64,000 nt of DNA from Actinospica sp035552695 (GCF_035552695.1 NZ_DASZKT010000029.1:62001-126000); one strand, 5' to 3'. Counted from the first letter of the stretch, positions 1 to 8,303 are shown. Program-made: numbers and translations. The notes: generated by a model not told the origin, from the sequence alone.

Positions 1-15
1 GCCCGGCCCCGGCCG

Positions 16-430
16 TCAGCCGATGTCCCTTCGCCGGAGGCCGGCGAGGCCGAGGGCGAGCAGGGCCGCGCCGAGGGCCGTCATGATGAGCAGCGGTTCC
101 GCGCCGACGGCGACGCCGGGGGCGCGCGGGACCTGCGCGAACGGCGAGATGTCCGTGATCCAGTGGCTGAGCTTGAGGATCGGGCCGAGTTCCTGGAGCA
201 GGATGCAGACACCGACCGCGATCCAGCCGACGTACGCGCTGGCCCGCGGCGCGAACCCGTAGGCCGCGACGGTCAGCCCGACGACCACCCACACGGCCGT
301 GACCTGGATCAGCCCGGCGCCGGTCAGCTGGGCGAGCTGGGAGCCGAGAGCGCCCGAGCGCCCGCCGTGCGCCAGACCCGCGCCCGCGCCGGCGATGACG
401 AGCAGCAGCGCGGAGAAGCGCCACCGCGTC
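16..430 (-). pseudogene. C-terminal fragment of an ABC-2 exporter permease
   Basis: Reading leftwards, this frame gives a permease C-terminus with about four hydrophobic segments (for example LALGLAGLRRRDIG at the end) and a proper TGA stop at 16-18. The family works with an ATPase to export drugs or lipids. No N-terminal part exists: upstream, the frame runs straight into DNA that encodes, in another frame, the start of the partner ATPase. The permease normally has around 500 residues, so about three quarters is missing. I infer an internal deletion that removed the end of the ATPase gene and the start of this one. An assembly join cannot be excluded. Confidence 0.75.
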
Positions 431-640
431 GCGCCACGGATCGCCGCCGAGCAGCCTGACCCGGCCGCCGTCCGCGCGCTGCAGGCCGAGGAGCACGCGC
501 AGCGTCGTGGACTTGCCCGCGCCGTTGGGTCCGAGGAACCCGTGCACCTCACCGGAGCGCACGGCCAGATCCAGACCGTCCAACGCGACGGTCCGACCGA
601 AGCTCTTGCGCAGCCCCGCCACCTCGATGATGTCCTCCAT
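417..640 (-). pseudogene. N-terminal fragment of an ABC exporter ATPase
   Basis: An ATG at 640-638 opens a frame reading MEDIIEVAGLRKSFGRTVAL, then the Walker A motif GPNGAGKST and RVRLLGGDPWRDAV. This is the first 75 or so residues of a drug-exporter-type ABC ATPase of normally about 300 residues. The Q-loop, signature and Walker B never appear. After the codons for WRDAV the DNA becomes permease sequence in a different frame, so neither protein can be made whole. The start lies 62 bases from the divergent regulator gene at 703, with a palindrome between them, which is the usual arrangement for a regulated exporter. Confidence 0.8.
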
Positions 641-659
641 GCTTTCGAGGCTACACCAG

Positions 660-677
660 TTTCACAAACTTGTGAAA
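660..677. promoter_or_regulatory. Perfect 18-bp palindrome, probable operator
   Basis: The sequence TTTCACAAACTTGTGAAA has perfect 8-base arms around a 2-base centre. It lies between the divergent starts at 640 and 703 in an AT-rich patch. I infer that it is the binding site of the winged-helix regulator encoded from 703, controlling both itself and the (now broken) exporter. Confidence 0.7.
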
Positions 678-702
678 GTTGTTAATCGCGTATAGTTGGA
701 AC

Positions 703-1194
703 ATGAGTGAGATGCGGAGCGAGCTCGAGGTGCGGGCCTTCGTCGAGCAGATGGCCATGTTCCTGGCGGACTGGGGCTTCCCGCGGATGGCCGCGCGGGT
801 GCTGATGACCTTGATGTCCGCGGACGAGGAGCGGCTGACCGCGGGCGAGCTGGCCGAGCGGCTGGACGTGAGCGCGGCGGCGATCTCGGGCGCGGTCCGC
901 TACCTGCAGCAGCTCCATCTCATCGACCGCGTTCCGGTGCCCGGATCGCGCAGCGACGCGTATGAGGTGCCGCGCAACGCCTGGTACACCGCGGCGATCG
1001 TGAAGGGCGGCCTGTACAAGCGGCTCGCCGACCTGTCGGATCAGGGCGTCAACGCGCTCGATGAAGGCGGCGCGGCCCGGGAGCGGATCGCCGAGATGCG
1101 CGACTTCTTCCTGTTCCTCGACGACGAGGTCGGGCTGCTGCTCGACCGCTGGGTCGCCGAACGGGACGAGCGCCGCCAAGCGCGGTCCTGGTGA
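703..1194 (+). CDS. GbsR/MarR-type winged-helix transcriptional regulator
   Basis: This 163-residue protein begins MSEMRSELEVRAFVEQMAMF. It has a winged helix-turn-helix at roughly residues 35-100 (TAGELAERLDVSAAAISGAV, then RYLQQLHLIDRV) and a helical C-terminus that would form the dimer interface. Such GbsR-like MarR proteins commonly sit next to ABC drug exporters and repress them. The ATG at 703 is preferred over an in-frame TTG at 679, which would overlap the region of the palindrome at 660-677. It is divergent from the exporter remnant, so its original target may be lost, although autoregulation is still possible. Confidence 0.85.
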   Translation: MSEMRSELEVRAFVEQMAMFLADWGFPRMAARVLMTLMSADEERLTAGELAERLDVSAAAISGAVRYLQQLHLIDRVPVPGSRSDAYEVPRNAWYTAAIVKGGLYKRLADLSDQGVNALDEGGAARERIAEMRDFFLFLDDEVGLLLDRWVAERDERRQARSW

Positions 1195-1201
1195 GCGGGG
1201 C

Positions 1202-2008
1202 TCAGACCGTGGGCGTGGCGCCGCCGTCCACGCGCAGCGTCGCGCCGGAGATGTAGTCCGCGAGCGGGCTGGCCAGGAAGCAGACGGCCGCGGCCACGTC
1301 CTCCGGTCGGCCGGCGCGGTGCACGGGCTGGTGGAACAGGTGCTTGATGGCGTACTCCTCGCCGACCCTCGGGTCCTGACTCCCCTGTTCCAGCGCCAAC
1401 TGCTTGAACCAGGGCGCGGCCATCGAGGTCCAGATCATGCTGGGGGCGACGGCGTTCGCGGTGACGCCGCTGCCGGCGAGCTCCCTCGCCAGGCTGACCG
1501 TCAGGTTGCGCACGGCCGCCTTCGCCGCGGCGTACGGGCCGAACTCGGGGTCGGGCATCTCGGCGAGCCGCGACGCGATCTGGATCACCCGTCCCCAGCC
1601 GCGCTCGCGCATCGGCGGCACGAGGGCCTGGGCGAGTCGGACGGCGGGCAGCGCGTTCTGCCGATAGCTGCGCAGCCACTCGTCGCCCGGGGTGTCCAGC
1701 AGACCGTGCGCCGCCTCGACCGCGGTGCCGCCCGCGTTGTTGACAACGATGTCGATGCCGTCGAAGGCCGCTTCCGCCCCGGCGATCACGTTGCCGAGCT
1801 CGGTCTCCACGGTCAGGTCGCCGATCGCGGTGGCCGCGCGTCCGCCCTCGGCCGCGATCTCGGACGCCACCGCCTGCACGCGCTCTATGCTGCGCCCGTG
1901 CACCACGACGCGCACGCCCTCGCGGCCCAGCATCCGCGCGATCTCGGCACCGATCCCGGAGGAGCTCCCGGTCACCAGTGCCCGCCTGCCGACCAACCGT
2001 AGGTCCAT
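1202..2008 (-). CDS. SDR family oxidoreductase
   Basis: This 268-residue protein is a classical short-chain dehydrogenase/reductase with a Rossmann fold. The cofactor motif TGSSSGIG is at residues 13-20 and NNAG at 90-93. The catalytic residues are Ser146, Tyr159 and Lys163 (YAAAK), and the C-terminus ends DYISGATLRVDGG as in FabG-like enzymes. The substrate cannot be told from sequence. It converges on the regulator ending at 1194, 7 bases away, and is divergent from the MOSC gene at 2073. The length is normal for the family. Confidence 0.9.
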   Translation of the reverse strand: MDLRLVGRRALVTGSSSGIGAEIARMLGREGVRVVVHGRSIERVQAVASEIAAEGGRAATAIGDLTVETELGNVIAGAEAAFDGIDIVVNNAGGTAVEAAHGLLDTPGDEWLRSYRQNALPAVRLAQALVPPMRERGWGRVIQIASRLAEMPDPEFGPYAAAKAAVRNLTVSLARELAGSGVTANAVAPSMIWTSMAAPWFKQLALEQGSQDPRVGEEYAIKHLFHQPVHRAGRPEDVAAAVCFLASPLADYISGATLRVDGGATPTV

Positions 2009-2072
2009 ACGGCGGACGCTATCAATCCACCGCGTAGTGTGGGGAGTGACACGCGACGGAGGGAGCGGGGCC

Positions 2073-2921
2073 GTGTGCGAGGTGGGCGCGATCGAGGAAT
2101 TGTGGCGCTATCCGGTCAAGTCAATGCTCGGCGAACGGGTCGCGCGCGCAACGGTCGACGAGCGCGGAGTGCCCGGGGATCGGCGGCTCGCGCTCATCGA
2201 CCGCGAGTCCGGGAAGGTCGCCAGCGCGAAGATGCCGCGGTTGTGGCGCGACCTGCTGAAATGCGTTGCCGTGATGGAGGATGGGGCGGGCGTGCGTATC
2301 GCGCTGCCGGGCGCGAAGCCGCTGTGGAGTACGGATGCCGATGCCGATGAGCGGCTGTCCGCGTACATCGGAAGGCCCGTCCACCTGGCCGACACGCCAC
2401 CCGAGAACGCCACGCTCGACCGCTCGATCCCGGATGCGGTGCTGAGCGCGGGCGTGGCCGCCGAGGTCGAGGCGAAGGTCATTCACATCGGTTCCGACGA
2501 CGCGCCCGAGACGTTCGTCGACTTCGCTCCGCTGCACCTGATCACGACGTCCACGCTGGATCGGATCGCCGAGCTCGGCCCGCGTGGCGCGATCGAGGTG
2601 CAGCGCTACCGGCCGAACCTGGTGATCCGCACGGCCGCGACCGCACACGGGTTCGTCGAGAACGACTGGCTCGGCCGCGAGGTCCGCATCGGTGCCGACC
2701 TGCGGCTGAAGATCATCGCGTCGACCCCGCGCTGCGCCGTTCCGACACTCGAGCACGGCACGCTGCGGAAGGACCCGATGGCCTTGCGCACGGTCGCCCT
2801 GCACAACCGCATCGCCCCGTTGGCCGACGTCGCGCCGGAGCCCTGCGCCGGTGCATATGCTCAGGTCATGGCGCCGGGCCGGATCGGACCGGGTGACAAG
2901 GTACTGGTCGCCGTGAACTGA
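2073..2921 (+). CDS. MOSC domain protein (molybdenum cofactor sulfurase-like)
   Basis: This 282-residue protein has an N-terminal MOSC_N beta-barrel (IEELWRYPVKSMLGE near the start) followed by a MOSC domain with the conserved cysteine in TPRCAVPT. The layout matches the YcbX/mARC group, molybdenum cofactor proteins that reduce N-hydroxylated compounds with an electron-transfer partner. No ferredoxin domain follows the MOSC domain here, so a separate reductase would be needed. GTG 2073 is chosen because GGAGGGAGCGGG lies just upstream; the same frame extends further upstream but only antisense to the SDR gene. The DUF488 gene follows after 20 bases. Confidence 0.85.
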   Translation: MCEVGAIEELWRYPVKSMLGERVARATVDERGVPGDRRLALIDRESGKVASAKMPRLWRDLLKCVAVMEDGAGVRIALPGAKPLWSTDADADERLSAYIGRPVHLADTPPENATLDRSIPDAVLSAGVAAEVEAKVIHIGSDDAPETFVDFAPLHLITTSTLDRIAELGPRGAIEVQRYRPNLVIRTAATAHGFVENDWLGREVRIGADLRLKIIASTPRCAVPTLEHGTLRKDPMALRTVALHNRIAPLADVAPEPCAGAYAQVMAPGRIGPGDKVLVAVN

Positions 2922-2941
2922 GGTGAGGAGGCGTTGCGCGG

Positions 2942-3325
2942 ATGCCGAGCGGATTTCGAGTCAAGCGGGTATACGAGCCCGTTGCCGAGGCGGACGGGAC
3001 GCGCGTGCTGGTGGACCGCCTCTGGCCGCGCGGTGTGAAGAAGCAGACCGCGCATCTGGACGAATGGGCCAAGGACCTGAGCCCGTCGAACGAGCTGCGC
3101 TCCTGGTTCCACGCCGATCGCGAAGAGCGCTTCGAGGAGTTCTCGCACCGGTACGCCGCCGAACTCTCCGCGCCGGAGCAGCGGGAGCGGCTCGCCGAAC
3201 TGCGAACGAAGGGCGAGTCCGGCACCGTGACACTGCTGACCGGCGCCGCCGACCCGTCGCACAGTCACCTGTCCGTACTGCTCGACGAGCTGACGGCGGA
3301 GAACGCGAAAAAGCCGGAGAAATAG
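2942..3325 (+). CDS. DUF488 family protein
   Basis: This 127-residue protein carries the family signature in RVLVDRLWPRGVKK and DEWAKDLSPSNELRSWFHAD. DUF488 proteins (YeaO-like) are small soluble proteins of unknown biochemical role that occur widely in bacteria. It starts at ATG 2942, 20 bases after the MOSC gene stop, so the two are probably cotranscribed. A hairpin at 3330-3364 immediately follows its stop codon. Confidence 0.85.
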   Translation: MPSGFRVKRVYEPVAEADGTRVLVDRLWPRGVKKQTAHLDEWAKDLSPSNELRSWFHADREERFEEFSHRYAAELSAPEQRERLAELRTKGESGTVTLLTGAADPSHSHLSVLLDELTAENAKKPEK

Positions 3326-3329
3326 CGAG

Positions 3330-3364
3330 GGTCCGCGAGCATCGGCGCCTGATGCCCACGGACC
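3330..3364. terminator. Probable bidirectional terminator hairpin
   Basis: GGTCCG at 3330-3335 pairs with CGGACC at 3359-3364. Inside it GCATC (3339-3343) pairs with GATGC (3351-3355) around a 7-base loop, leaving a symmetric 3-base internal bulge. It lies between the convergent gene ends at 3325 and 3391. There is no T-run, which is common for actinobacterial terminators. Confidence 0.6.
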
Positions 3365-3390
3365 GTTCGAAGCGGCGGAATGACCCGTCG

Positions 3391-3866
3391 TCAGTTGTTG
3401 TGCGCGCGACGGCGGCGCAGCGCGAGCGCGCCGACACCGAGACCGGCCGCGGCCAGCGCGGTGCCCGCGGCCATGTTGCCGCCGGAGGACAGCATCGAGG
3501 CGCCGTCTCCCGCGCCCCGCCTCTGGGGGCGACGACGACCCAGCCGGTGAAGTTCTTGCCGCTGCAGGTCACGGTGACCTTGTAGGTACCGGGCTTGACC
3601 TTGGCGACCATGGTGCTGCCGCCGAGCATGTTGTCGAGCTGGCCGAGCATGGCCGAAGAGGTGAAGGCCTTGGAGCTGGCGGTACCGCTGGTGCCCGCGC
3701 ACTGGTCGCCGTCCCAGACCCAGACGGTGCTGCCCGGCGAGGCCGGGTTCGGCTGGACCGAGACGACACCGAGACCGCTGGAGGCGGCCTCGGCTACGGA
3801 GCCTCCGGCCAGGGCCAGCGTCGCGGCGGCGAGTCCGGCGGCGGCGAGGCGTCTGGTACGGGGCAT
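3391..3866 (-). pseudogene. Secreted, C-terminally anchored surface protein with a frameshift
   Basis: From ATG 3866 the frame encodes a signal peptide (MPRTRRLAAAGLAAATLALA, cleavage near SVAEAAS) and a small extracellular domain with two cysteines (GDQCAGTSG, VTVTCSGKNFTGW). It then loses its frame. The -1 neighbour frame continues with GASMLSSGGNMAAGTALAAA, a hydrophobic stretch and the tail RRRRAHNN, followed by TGA at 3391-3393. This is the layout of a wall or membrane-anchored actinobacterial surface protein of about 158 residues. Adding one base to the G5 run at 3525-3529 restores it. Uncorrected, the first frame would read on antisense through the DUF488 gene. The cause may be a sequencing error in the homopolymer or a real mutation. 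Confidence 0.7.
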
Positions 3867-3922
3867 GGTGATTGCCTTCGGATGGTTCTGCGCCGCGGCG
3901 CACCCCACGCACGCTGCGGACA

Positions 3923-3950
3923 CTCTTCGTAGTCGCTCGACTACGAAGAG
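3923..3950. repeat. Perfect 28-bp inverted repeat
   Basis: CTCTTCGTAGTCG and CGACTACGAAGAG form perfect 13-base arms around a CT centre. It sits 57 bases upstream of the surface-protein start and about 115 bases beyond the stop of the XRE gene. It could be the XRE gene terminator, without a T-run, or an operator for the surface protein. The near-absence of a loop fits a protein-binding site better than an RNA hairpin. Confidence 0.6.
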
Positions 3951-4066
3951 CCAGATTTCATCCAACGGCTTGTATTACCGTCTGGTGACGCGTCAGTCCC
4001 CCGTTCGGCCGGGCACAATCACTCGTCCGGCAGTATCCGGCTCATTCCGACGCCTTCCGCCCGTGG

Positions 4067-4927
4067 TCAGCGGACTTCGTGCTGCTCGGCGAAGCTCTCG
4101 CGACCGAGGACGCGCAGGAGCTTGAGCCTCTCGGCGGTGTCCGTGCCGGGACGGCCGGTGAAAAGGATCAGGGACTGCTCGCCGGAGGGGGCGAGGAGGA
4201 TTTCGCAGTCGAGGTCGAGGCGGCCGACCTCGGGGTGCAGGATCGTCTTCCTCGAACTGCGCAGCACGGCCACGTCGTGCCGGTCCCAGAGCTCTTGGAA
4301 CTCCGTGCTCACCTCGAGCAGGTCGCGGATGAGGGCATTGACCTCGTCGTCATTCGGGCGGCGGGCGTGCACGGCGCGGAGGTTGGCGACGTGGTTCGCG
4401 AGGATGCCGGGGAGTTCCTCAGGGAGCACCCGTGGACGGGTGGCCGGGTTGGCGAACAGGTTCCAGATGGCGTTGCCGGCCCGTCCGGGGAGCGCGGGTC
4501 CGCCGAAGACGGCCTCGGCGAGGGCGTTGCGCGCGAGCAGTTGGCCGCTGTCGCTCATGACCTGCGCCGGGGCGTCGACGAGGCGGTCGAGGATGAGCAG
4601 CAGGCCGGGGCGCACGTAGCCGGACGCGGTGGTGCGCGCGTGGGTCTGGTAGCCGGCGAGGCGGTGCAGGTAGTCGCACTCGTCCTCGGACAGGCGCAGG
4701 GCGCGGGCCAGCGCGCCGATCACCTGTTCGGACGGATGCGCACCGCGTTGCTGCTCCAGGCGGGCGTAATAGTCCACCGAGATTCCGGCCAACTGGGCGA
4801 CGTCCTCGCGGCGCAGGCCCGGGGTACGTCGGCGGCCGCGCGGCGGCAGGCCCACGGAGGTGGGCTCGACGCGTTCCCGGCTGCGACGTAGGAAGTCGGC
4901 CAGCGCCGCGCGATCGATCCCGTTCAT
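4067..4927 (-). CDS. XRE family regulator with MmyB-like ligand domain
   Basis: This 286-residue protein has an N-terminal helix-turn-helix (TPGLRREDVAQLAGISVDYY, then ARLEQQRG) at about residues 33-70. A PAS-like MmyB domain follows, with typical elements such as RNALAEAVFG and NAIWNLFANP. Family members usually control an adjacent, divergent dehydrogenase gene and are thought to sense a small molecule or fatty acid. Here the divergent neighbour is the epimerase-like gene at 5055, 127 bases away. ATG 4927 gives the expected N-terminus. Confidence 0.9.
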   Translation of the reverse strand: MNGIDRAALADFLRRSRERVEPTSVGLPPRGRRRTPGLRREDVAQLAGISVDYYARLEQQRGAHPSEQVIGALARALRLSEDECDYLHRLAGYQTHARTTASGYVRPGLLLILDRLVDAPAQVMSDSGQLLARNALAEAVFGGPALPGRAGNAIWNLFANPATRPRVLPEELPGILANHVANLRAVHARRPNDDEVNALIRDLLEVSTEFQELWDRHDVAVLRSSRKTILHPEVGRLDLDCEILLAPSGEQSLILFTGRPGTDTAERLKLLRVLGRESFAEQHEVR

Positions 4928-5054
4928 GCTCCGATTCTCCCCCCGCCCCGGGACGCTAGCCAGGGACCGGCAGTCCGTGGCTACGCCGGTCTCTGCAATC
5001 CGGGCGCGCGCGGCGGCAGGCTGGTGGCCGAAGCCACAGGAAAGGAACACGACG

Positions 5055-5942
5055 ATGGCGGAGAAGATCCTGGTGACCGGCGCGACCGGGAAGGTCGGGC
5101 AGCGGCTGGTGCCGCGCCTGCTGTCCTGGCGAGAGCCGGGCGACGAGGTGCGGGTGCTGGTGCGTTCGGCGGAGGCGGCCGTGCGGTTCGAGGCGGCGGG
5201 CGCGCAGGCGGTGGTCGGCGACGTGACCGACGCGGCGGCGCGCAAGCGGGCGCTGGACGGCGCGACCCTCGTCGTCAACAGCGCCGCCACCTTCCGCGAC
5301 CCGGCCCGGATCGCCGCGGACATGTACGCGGTGAACCGGGACGCGGCGGTGACCCTCGCGCGGGAGAGTGCGGGCGCGGGAGTGCGCCGATTTGTGCAGA
5401 TCAGCACGAATCTCGTCTACGGTCCGGGCGTGGGCCGTCCGGTGCGCGAGGACGACGAGCTACGGGCCGAGGCAAGCGAGGCGTTCAGCGCGTATCCGCA
5501 CAGCAAGCGGGAGGCCGAGGAGCAGTTGCGGGCGCTGAGCGCGGAGTCGGGGCTCGACGTCATCACCCTGCGCCTGGCCTTCGTCTACGGCGAGGGCGAC
5601 CCGCACATCGTGGAGAGCCTGCCGCGCTTCACGAATATGGCCGCGCAGCAGCAGTTGGCGATGGTGCACCACGCGGACGTGGCGCAGGGCGTGCAGCGTG
5701 CCATCAGGGCTCCGCGTCCTGGCGGAGGCTACGCGGCGTACAACATCGCCGGCGACGCGTCGTCCACCGCGGTCGAGCTCTTCGAGCTGGGCGGACAGAG
5801 CTTCGACCTCGAATCCGCCGCGGGGCGCGAGGTCGCCGACCCCTGGTTCGGCATCCCCGACGTCACCCGCGCGTACCGCGAGTTGGGCTTCCGGCCGATC
5901 TACCCGACCGCACGGGCCGCCTGGCGGGACGGGGCGCTGTAA
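5055..5942 (+). CDS. NAD(P)-dependent epimerase/dehydratase (extended SDR)
   Basis: This 295-residue protein has the extended-SDR cofactor motif VTGATGKVGQ at residues 6-15. It has a central FVQISTNLVYGPG strand and the catalytic pair Tyr and Lys in YPHSK, as in nucleotide-sugar epimerases and related atypical reductases. The substrate is unknown. AGGAAAGGAAC lies just upstream of ATG 5055. It is divergent from the XRE/MmyB regulator, the usual pairing, so that regulator is the likely control. Confidence 0.88.
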   Translation: MAEKILVTGATGKVGQRLVPRLLSWREPGDEVRVLVRSAEAAVRFEAAGAQAVVGDVTDAAARKRALDGATLVVNSAATFRDPARIAADMYAVNRDAAVTLARESAGAGVRRFVQISTNLVYGPGVGRPVREDDELRAEASEAFSAYPHSKREAEEQLRALSAESGLDVITLRLAFVYGEGDPHIVESLPRFTNMAAQQQLAMVHHADVAQGVQRAIRAPRPGGGYAAYNIAGDASSTAVELFELGGQSFDLESAAGREVADPWFGIPDVTRAYRELGFRPIYPTARAAWRDGAL

Positions 5943-6031
5943 TGTAGCAGAACCCTCACACACCGCTGGACACTTCGGGCGGGTCGGGGAGAAGGTTGAG
6001 TACAGGTTTCTCCCCCTTTCAGGAGGCACAG

Positions 6032-6598
6032 ATGACCGACCTGCCCGAAGTGCCGAACTACACCGCCGGAACGTGGACCGTCGACAACATCCACTCGTAT
6101 GTCGGCTTCACGATCAGGCACATGATGGTCAGCAAGGTCCGCGGCCGGTTCACCGCGTTCACCGCGGAGTTCACCACCCGCGACAACCCGCTCGAGACCA
6201 GCGTCTCGGCGACCATCGAGGCCACGTCCATCGACACGAACAACCCGATGCGCGACGACCACATCCGCTCCGCGGACTTCTTCGACGCGGCCAACCATCC
6301 GACGATCACCTTCACCTCCACCGGCCTCCGCTTCGAGGACGGCGAGTTCCTGCTCGACGGCGACCTGTCGATCCGCGGCAACACCAAACCGATCACGCTC
6401 ACCCTGGACTCCCCCGCCTTCGGGCCCGGCGCCCAGGGCGGGATGAAGGCGGGCTTCTCGGCCACGACCGAGATCAACCGGCACGACTTCGGCGTGAGCT
6501 ACAACGGCCCGATCCCCGGCGGCGGCTCGGTCCTCGGCGACAAGGTGCAGATCACCATGGACATCGAGGCCGACCTGCAGGAGCCCAAGGCCGAATAG
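6032..6598 (+). CDS. YceI family lipid-binding protein (first copy)
   Basis: This 188-residue protein has the YceI lipocalin-like barrel: GTWTVDNIHSYVGFTIRHMM at the start, RDDHIRSADFFDAANHPTIT in the middle, and DFGVSYNG near the end. YceI proteins bind polyisoprenoids or fatty amides in a long hydrophobic pocket. No signal peptide is present, so it is predicted cytosolic, as in many actinobacterial copies. AGGAGG at 6021-6026 supports ATG 6032. A second, differently regulated YceI gene lies at 18134. Confidence 0.92.
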   Translation: MTDLPEVPNYTAGTWTVDNIHSYVGFTIRHMMVSKVRGRFTAFTAEFTTRDNPLETSVSATIEATSIDTNNPMRDDHIRSADFFDAANHPTITFTSTGLRFEDGEFLLDGDLSIRGNTKPITLTLDSPAFGPGAQGGMKAGFSATTEINRHDFGVSYNGPIPGGGSVLGDKVQITMDIEADLQEPKAE

Positions 6599-6649
6599 CG
6601 GCGCGGCGGGCCGGGTAGGAGCCGATCAAGAGGGGGTGTGTGCGGGATC

Positions 6650-7450
6650 ATGACGCTGGTGGTGCAGCGATGGCAGCGCAACGGGCAGCACCGGCTGTAC
6701 GTGAAGGACACCGACACGCGCGCCCAGCTCGGCTACTACGACGTACGGACCGGGAAGCTCTCGGTGAAGGACGACGCCCGCTCGTACGAGATCGTCAGCG
6801 TGCTGCGTCCGTTCCTGAGCGGTTCGGTGCCGGAGGGCCTGCTGCACCTGATGCCGCAGCGCCCCGCGACGCCCGCGGAGGTGCTGGCCGGGACGGAGGG
6901 GTACGAGACCTTCTCGGCCAGCGCGCCGCGTCCCCGGACCCGCGGGCCGCGGCGGATCACGCCCTGGCGCGGCTCGCGGGGCGAGCGGATCGTCGGACGG
7001 CGGCTTGCCGGGCTCGGGCGGGACGGCTGGGACGTGCTGCGCGCGGTCGAGGAGCACGGCGGCGACGAGATCGAGCACCTGGTCATCGGCCCGCCCGGCG
7101 TATTCACCATCAATACCCTGCATCATCGGGGCGCGCGGATCCGGGTGGGCAGCCAGGTCGTGTGGGTGGACGACTCGATCCGCGAGTACCTCAGGAACGC
7201 CCGGATCGCGGCGGCCTCGGTGACGCGCCGGCTCGGCGACGTGCTGGGCGACCTCGTCGTGCCGGTCATCCCGGTGCTGGCGTTCGTCGACGCCGCCGGG
7301 ATCGACGCGCACGACGGCCATCCGGACGTGCTGGTCGTGGCCGGGGAACGGCTCGACGCGGAGCTGCGCGACTGCCGCGGCGAGCTGAGCCTGCCCGAGC
7401 GGGACCGCATCGTGGCCGCCGCGCACCGCGCCGGTCTCTGGACGATCTAG
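6650..7450 (+). CDS. NERD domain protein
   Basis: This 266-residue protein has a nuclease-related (NERD) domain in its second half, seen in GERIVGRRLAGL, GDEIEHLVIGPPGVFTINT and VPVIPVLAFVD. The catalytic-type core of restriction-like folds is recognisable (D/E in DEIEHLVI), although the Lys that usually follows is replaced in this stretch (NTLHHRGARIRV). The first 100 residues are a variable region. The function is unknown. ATG 6650 is used; an in-frame GTG at 6638 is possible, and AGGGGG at 6631-6636 lies near both. Confidence 0.75.
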   Translation: MTLVVQRWQRNGQHRLYVKDTDTRAQLGYYDVRTGKLSVKDDARSYEIVSVLRPFLSGSVPEGLLHLMPQRPATPAEVLAGTEGYETFSASAPRPRTRGPRRITPWRGSRGERIVGRRLAGLGRDGWDVLRAVEEHGGDEIEHLVIGPPGVFTINTLHHRGARIRVGSQVVWVDDSIREYLRNARIAAASVTRRLGDVLGDLVVPVIPVLAFVDAAGIDAHDGHPDVLVVAGERLDAELRDCRGELSLPERDRIVAAAHRAGLWTI

Positions 7451-7511
7451 CGACGCTCCGGACGATCCAGCCGGGCTGGCCGATCCAGCTGAAGTAGCTG
7501 ATGCAGCCGAT

Positions 7512-8303
7512 CTAGCCGCTGAGCCGCTGCACGTCCGCGTACGACGGAGCGCTCTGGCCCGCGGTCCGCCCGTCGCGGATCGCCGTCGCGGCTTCCAGTG
7601 CCGCGCCGATCGCGACGCGAAAAAGCAGCGAGCCGAGGCTGACGCGTCGCACACCGAGGTCACCGAGTTCTGCGATATTCGGTCCGCCGGGCCGGTACAG
7701 CACGTTGAGCGGCAGCTCGAACCCGTTGGCCAGCCCGGAGATCTGCGCCGGATCGGACACTCCCGGCACGAACACGCCGTCGGCTCCGGCATCCCGATAC
7801 GCCCTGAGCCGTGCCGGCGTCTCCTCGCGCTGACGATCGAGCCAGTATGTGTCCGTTCGAGCATTGACGAAGAGCTCCGGCGCCGCCTCCTTCACCGCGG
7901 CGATCTTCGCGGCGTGGACGGCCGGATCGGTGAGCGTCCCGCCGGGCCGTCCGTCCTCCAGGTTGATGCCGACGGCTCCGGCTTCGGCGAGCTCGCGTGC
8001 GTAGTCCGCGACCTCGGCGGGATCGTCGCTGTATCCGTCCTCGGCGTCGATGGAGACCAGGTGGCGATGATCGGCGCCGAGGATCTTGGCGATACGCAGG
8101 GTCTCGGCTCGAGTCGCACGCGCGCCGTCCGACAGGCCGGCGGCGGCTGCCACGCCGAGGCTCGTGGTGCCGACGGCGCGGAATCCGGCGTCGGCGAGCA
8201 GCGCAGCGGACGCGTGGTCCCAGGCGTTCGGCAGCAGCAGCGGCGTGTCGCCGTGGTGGAGTGCGGCGAACTCTCGCGCGTTCTCAGACTCGGAGTCGGG
8301 CAT
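7512..8303 (-). CDS. Isocitrate lyase / PEP mutase family protein
   Basis: This 263-residue TIM-barrel protein belongs to the ICL/PEPM superfamily. It has the metal-binding segments LVSIDAEDGYSDD and GINLEDG, and NARTDTYW. It lacks the KKCGH loop of true isocitrate lyases. It therefore resembles the short actinobacterial members annotated as phosphonomutase or oxaloacetate decarboxylase-like, whose substrates are mostly untested. It converges on the NERD gene, and no pathway partner is nearby. Confidence 0.85.
   Translation of the reverse strand: MPDSESENAREFAALHHGDTPLLLPNAWDHASAALLADAGFRAVGTTSLGVAAAAGLSDGARATRAETLRIAKILGADHRHLVSIDAEDGYSDDPAEVADYARELAEAGAVGINLEDGRPGGTLTDPAVHAAKIAAVKEAAPELFVNARTDTYWLDRQREETPARLRAYRDAGADGVFVPGVSDPAQISGLANGFELPLNVLYRPGGPNIAELGDLGVRRVSLGSLLFRVAIGAALEAATAIRDGRTAGQSAPSYADVQRLSG

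Noticed and set aside
7451..7511. Short GATCCAGC-type motifs between the NERD and ICL/PEPM genes
   Set aside because: The elements are short and irregular, and no stable hairpin with both arms over 6 bases is convincing.
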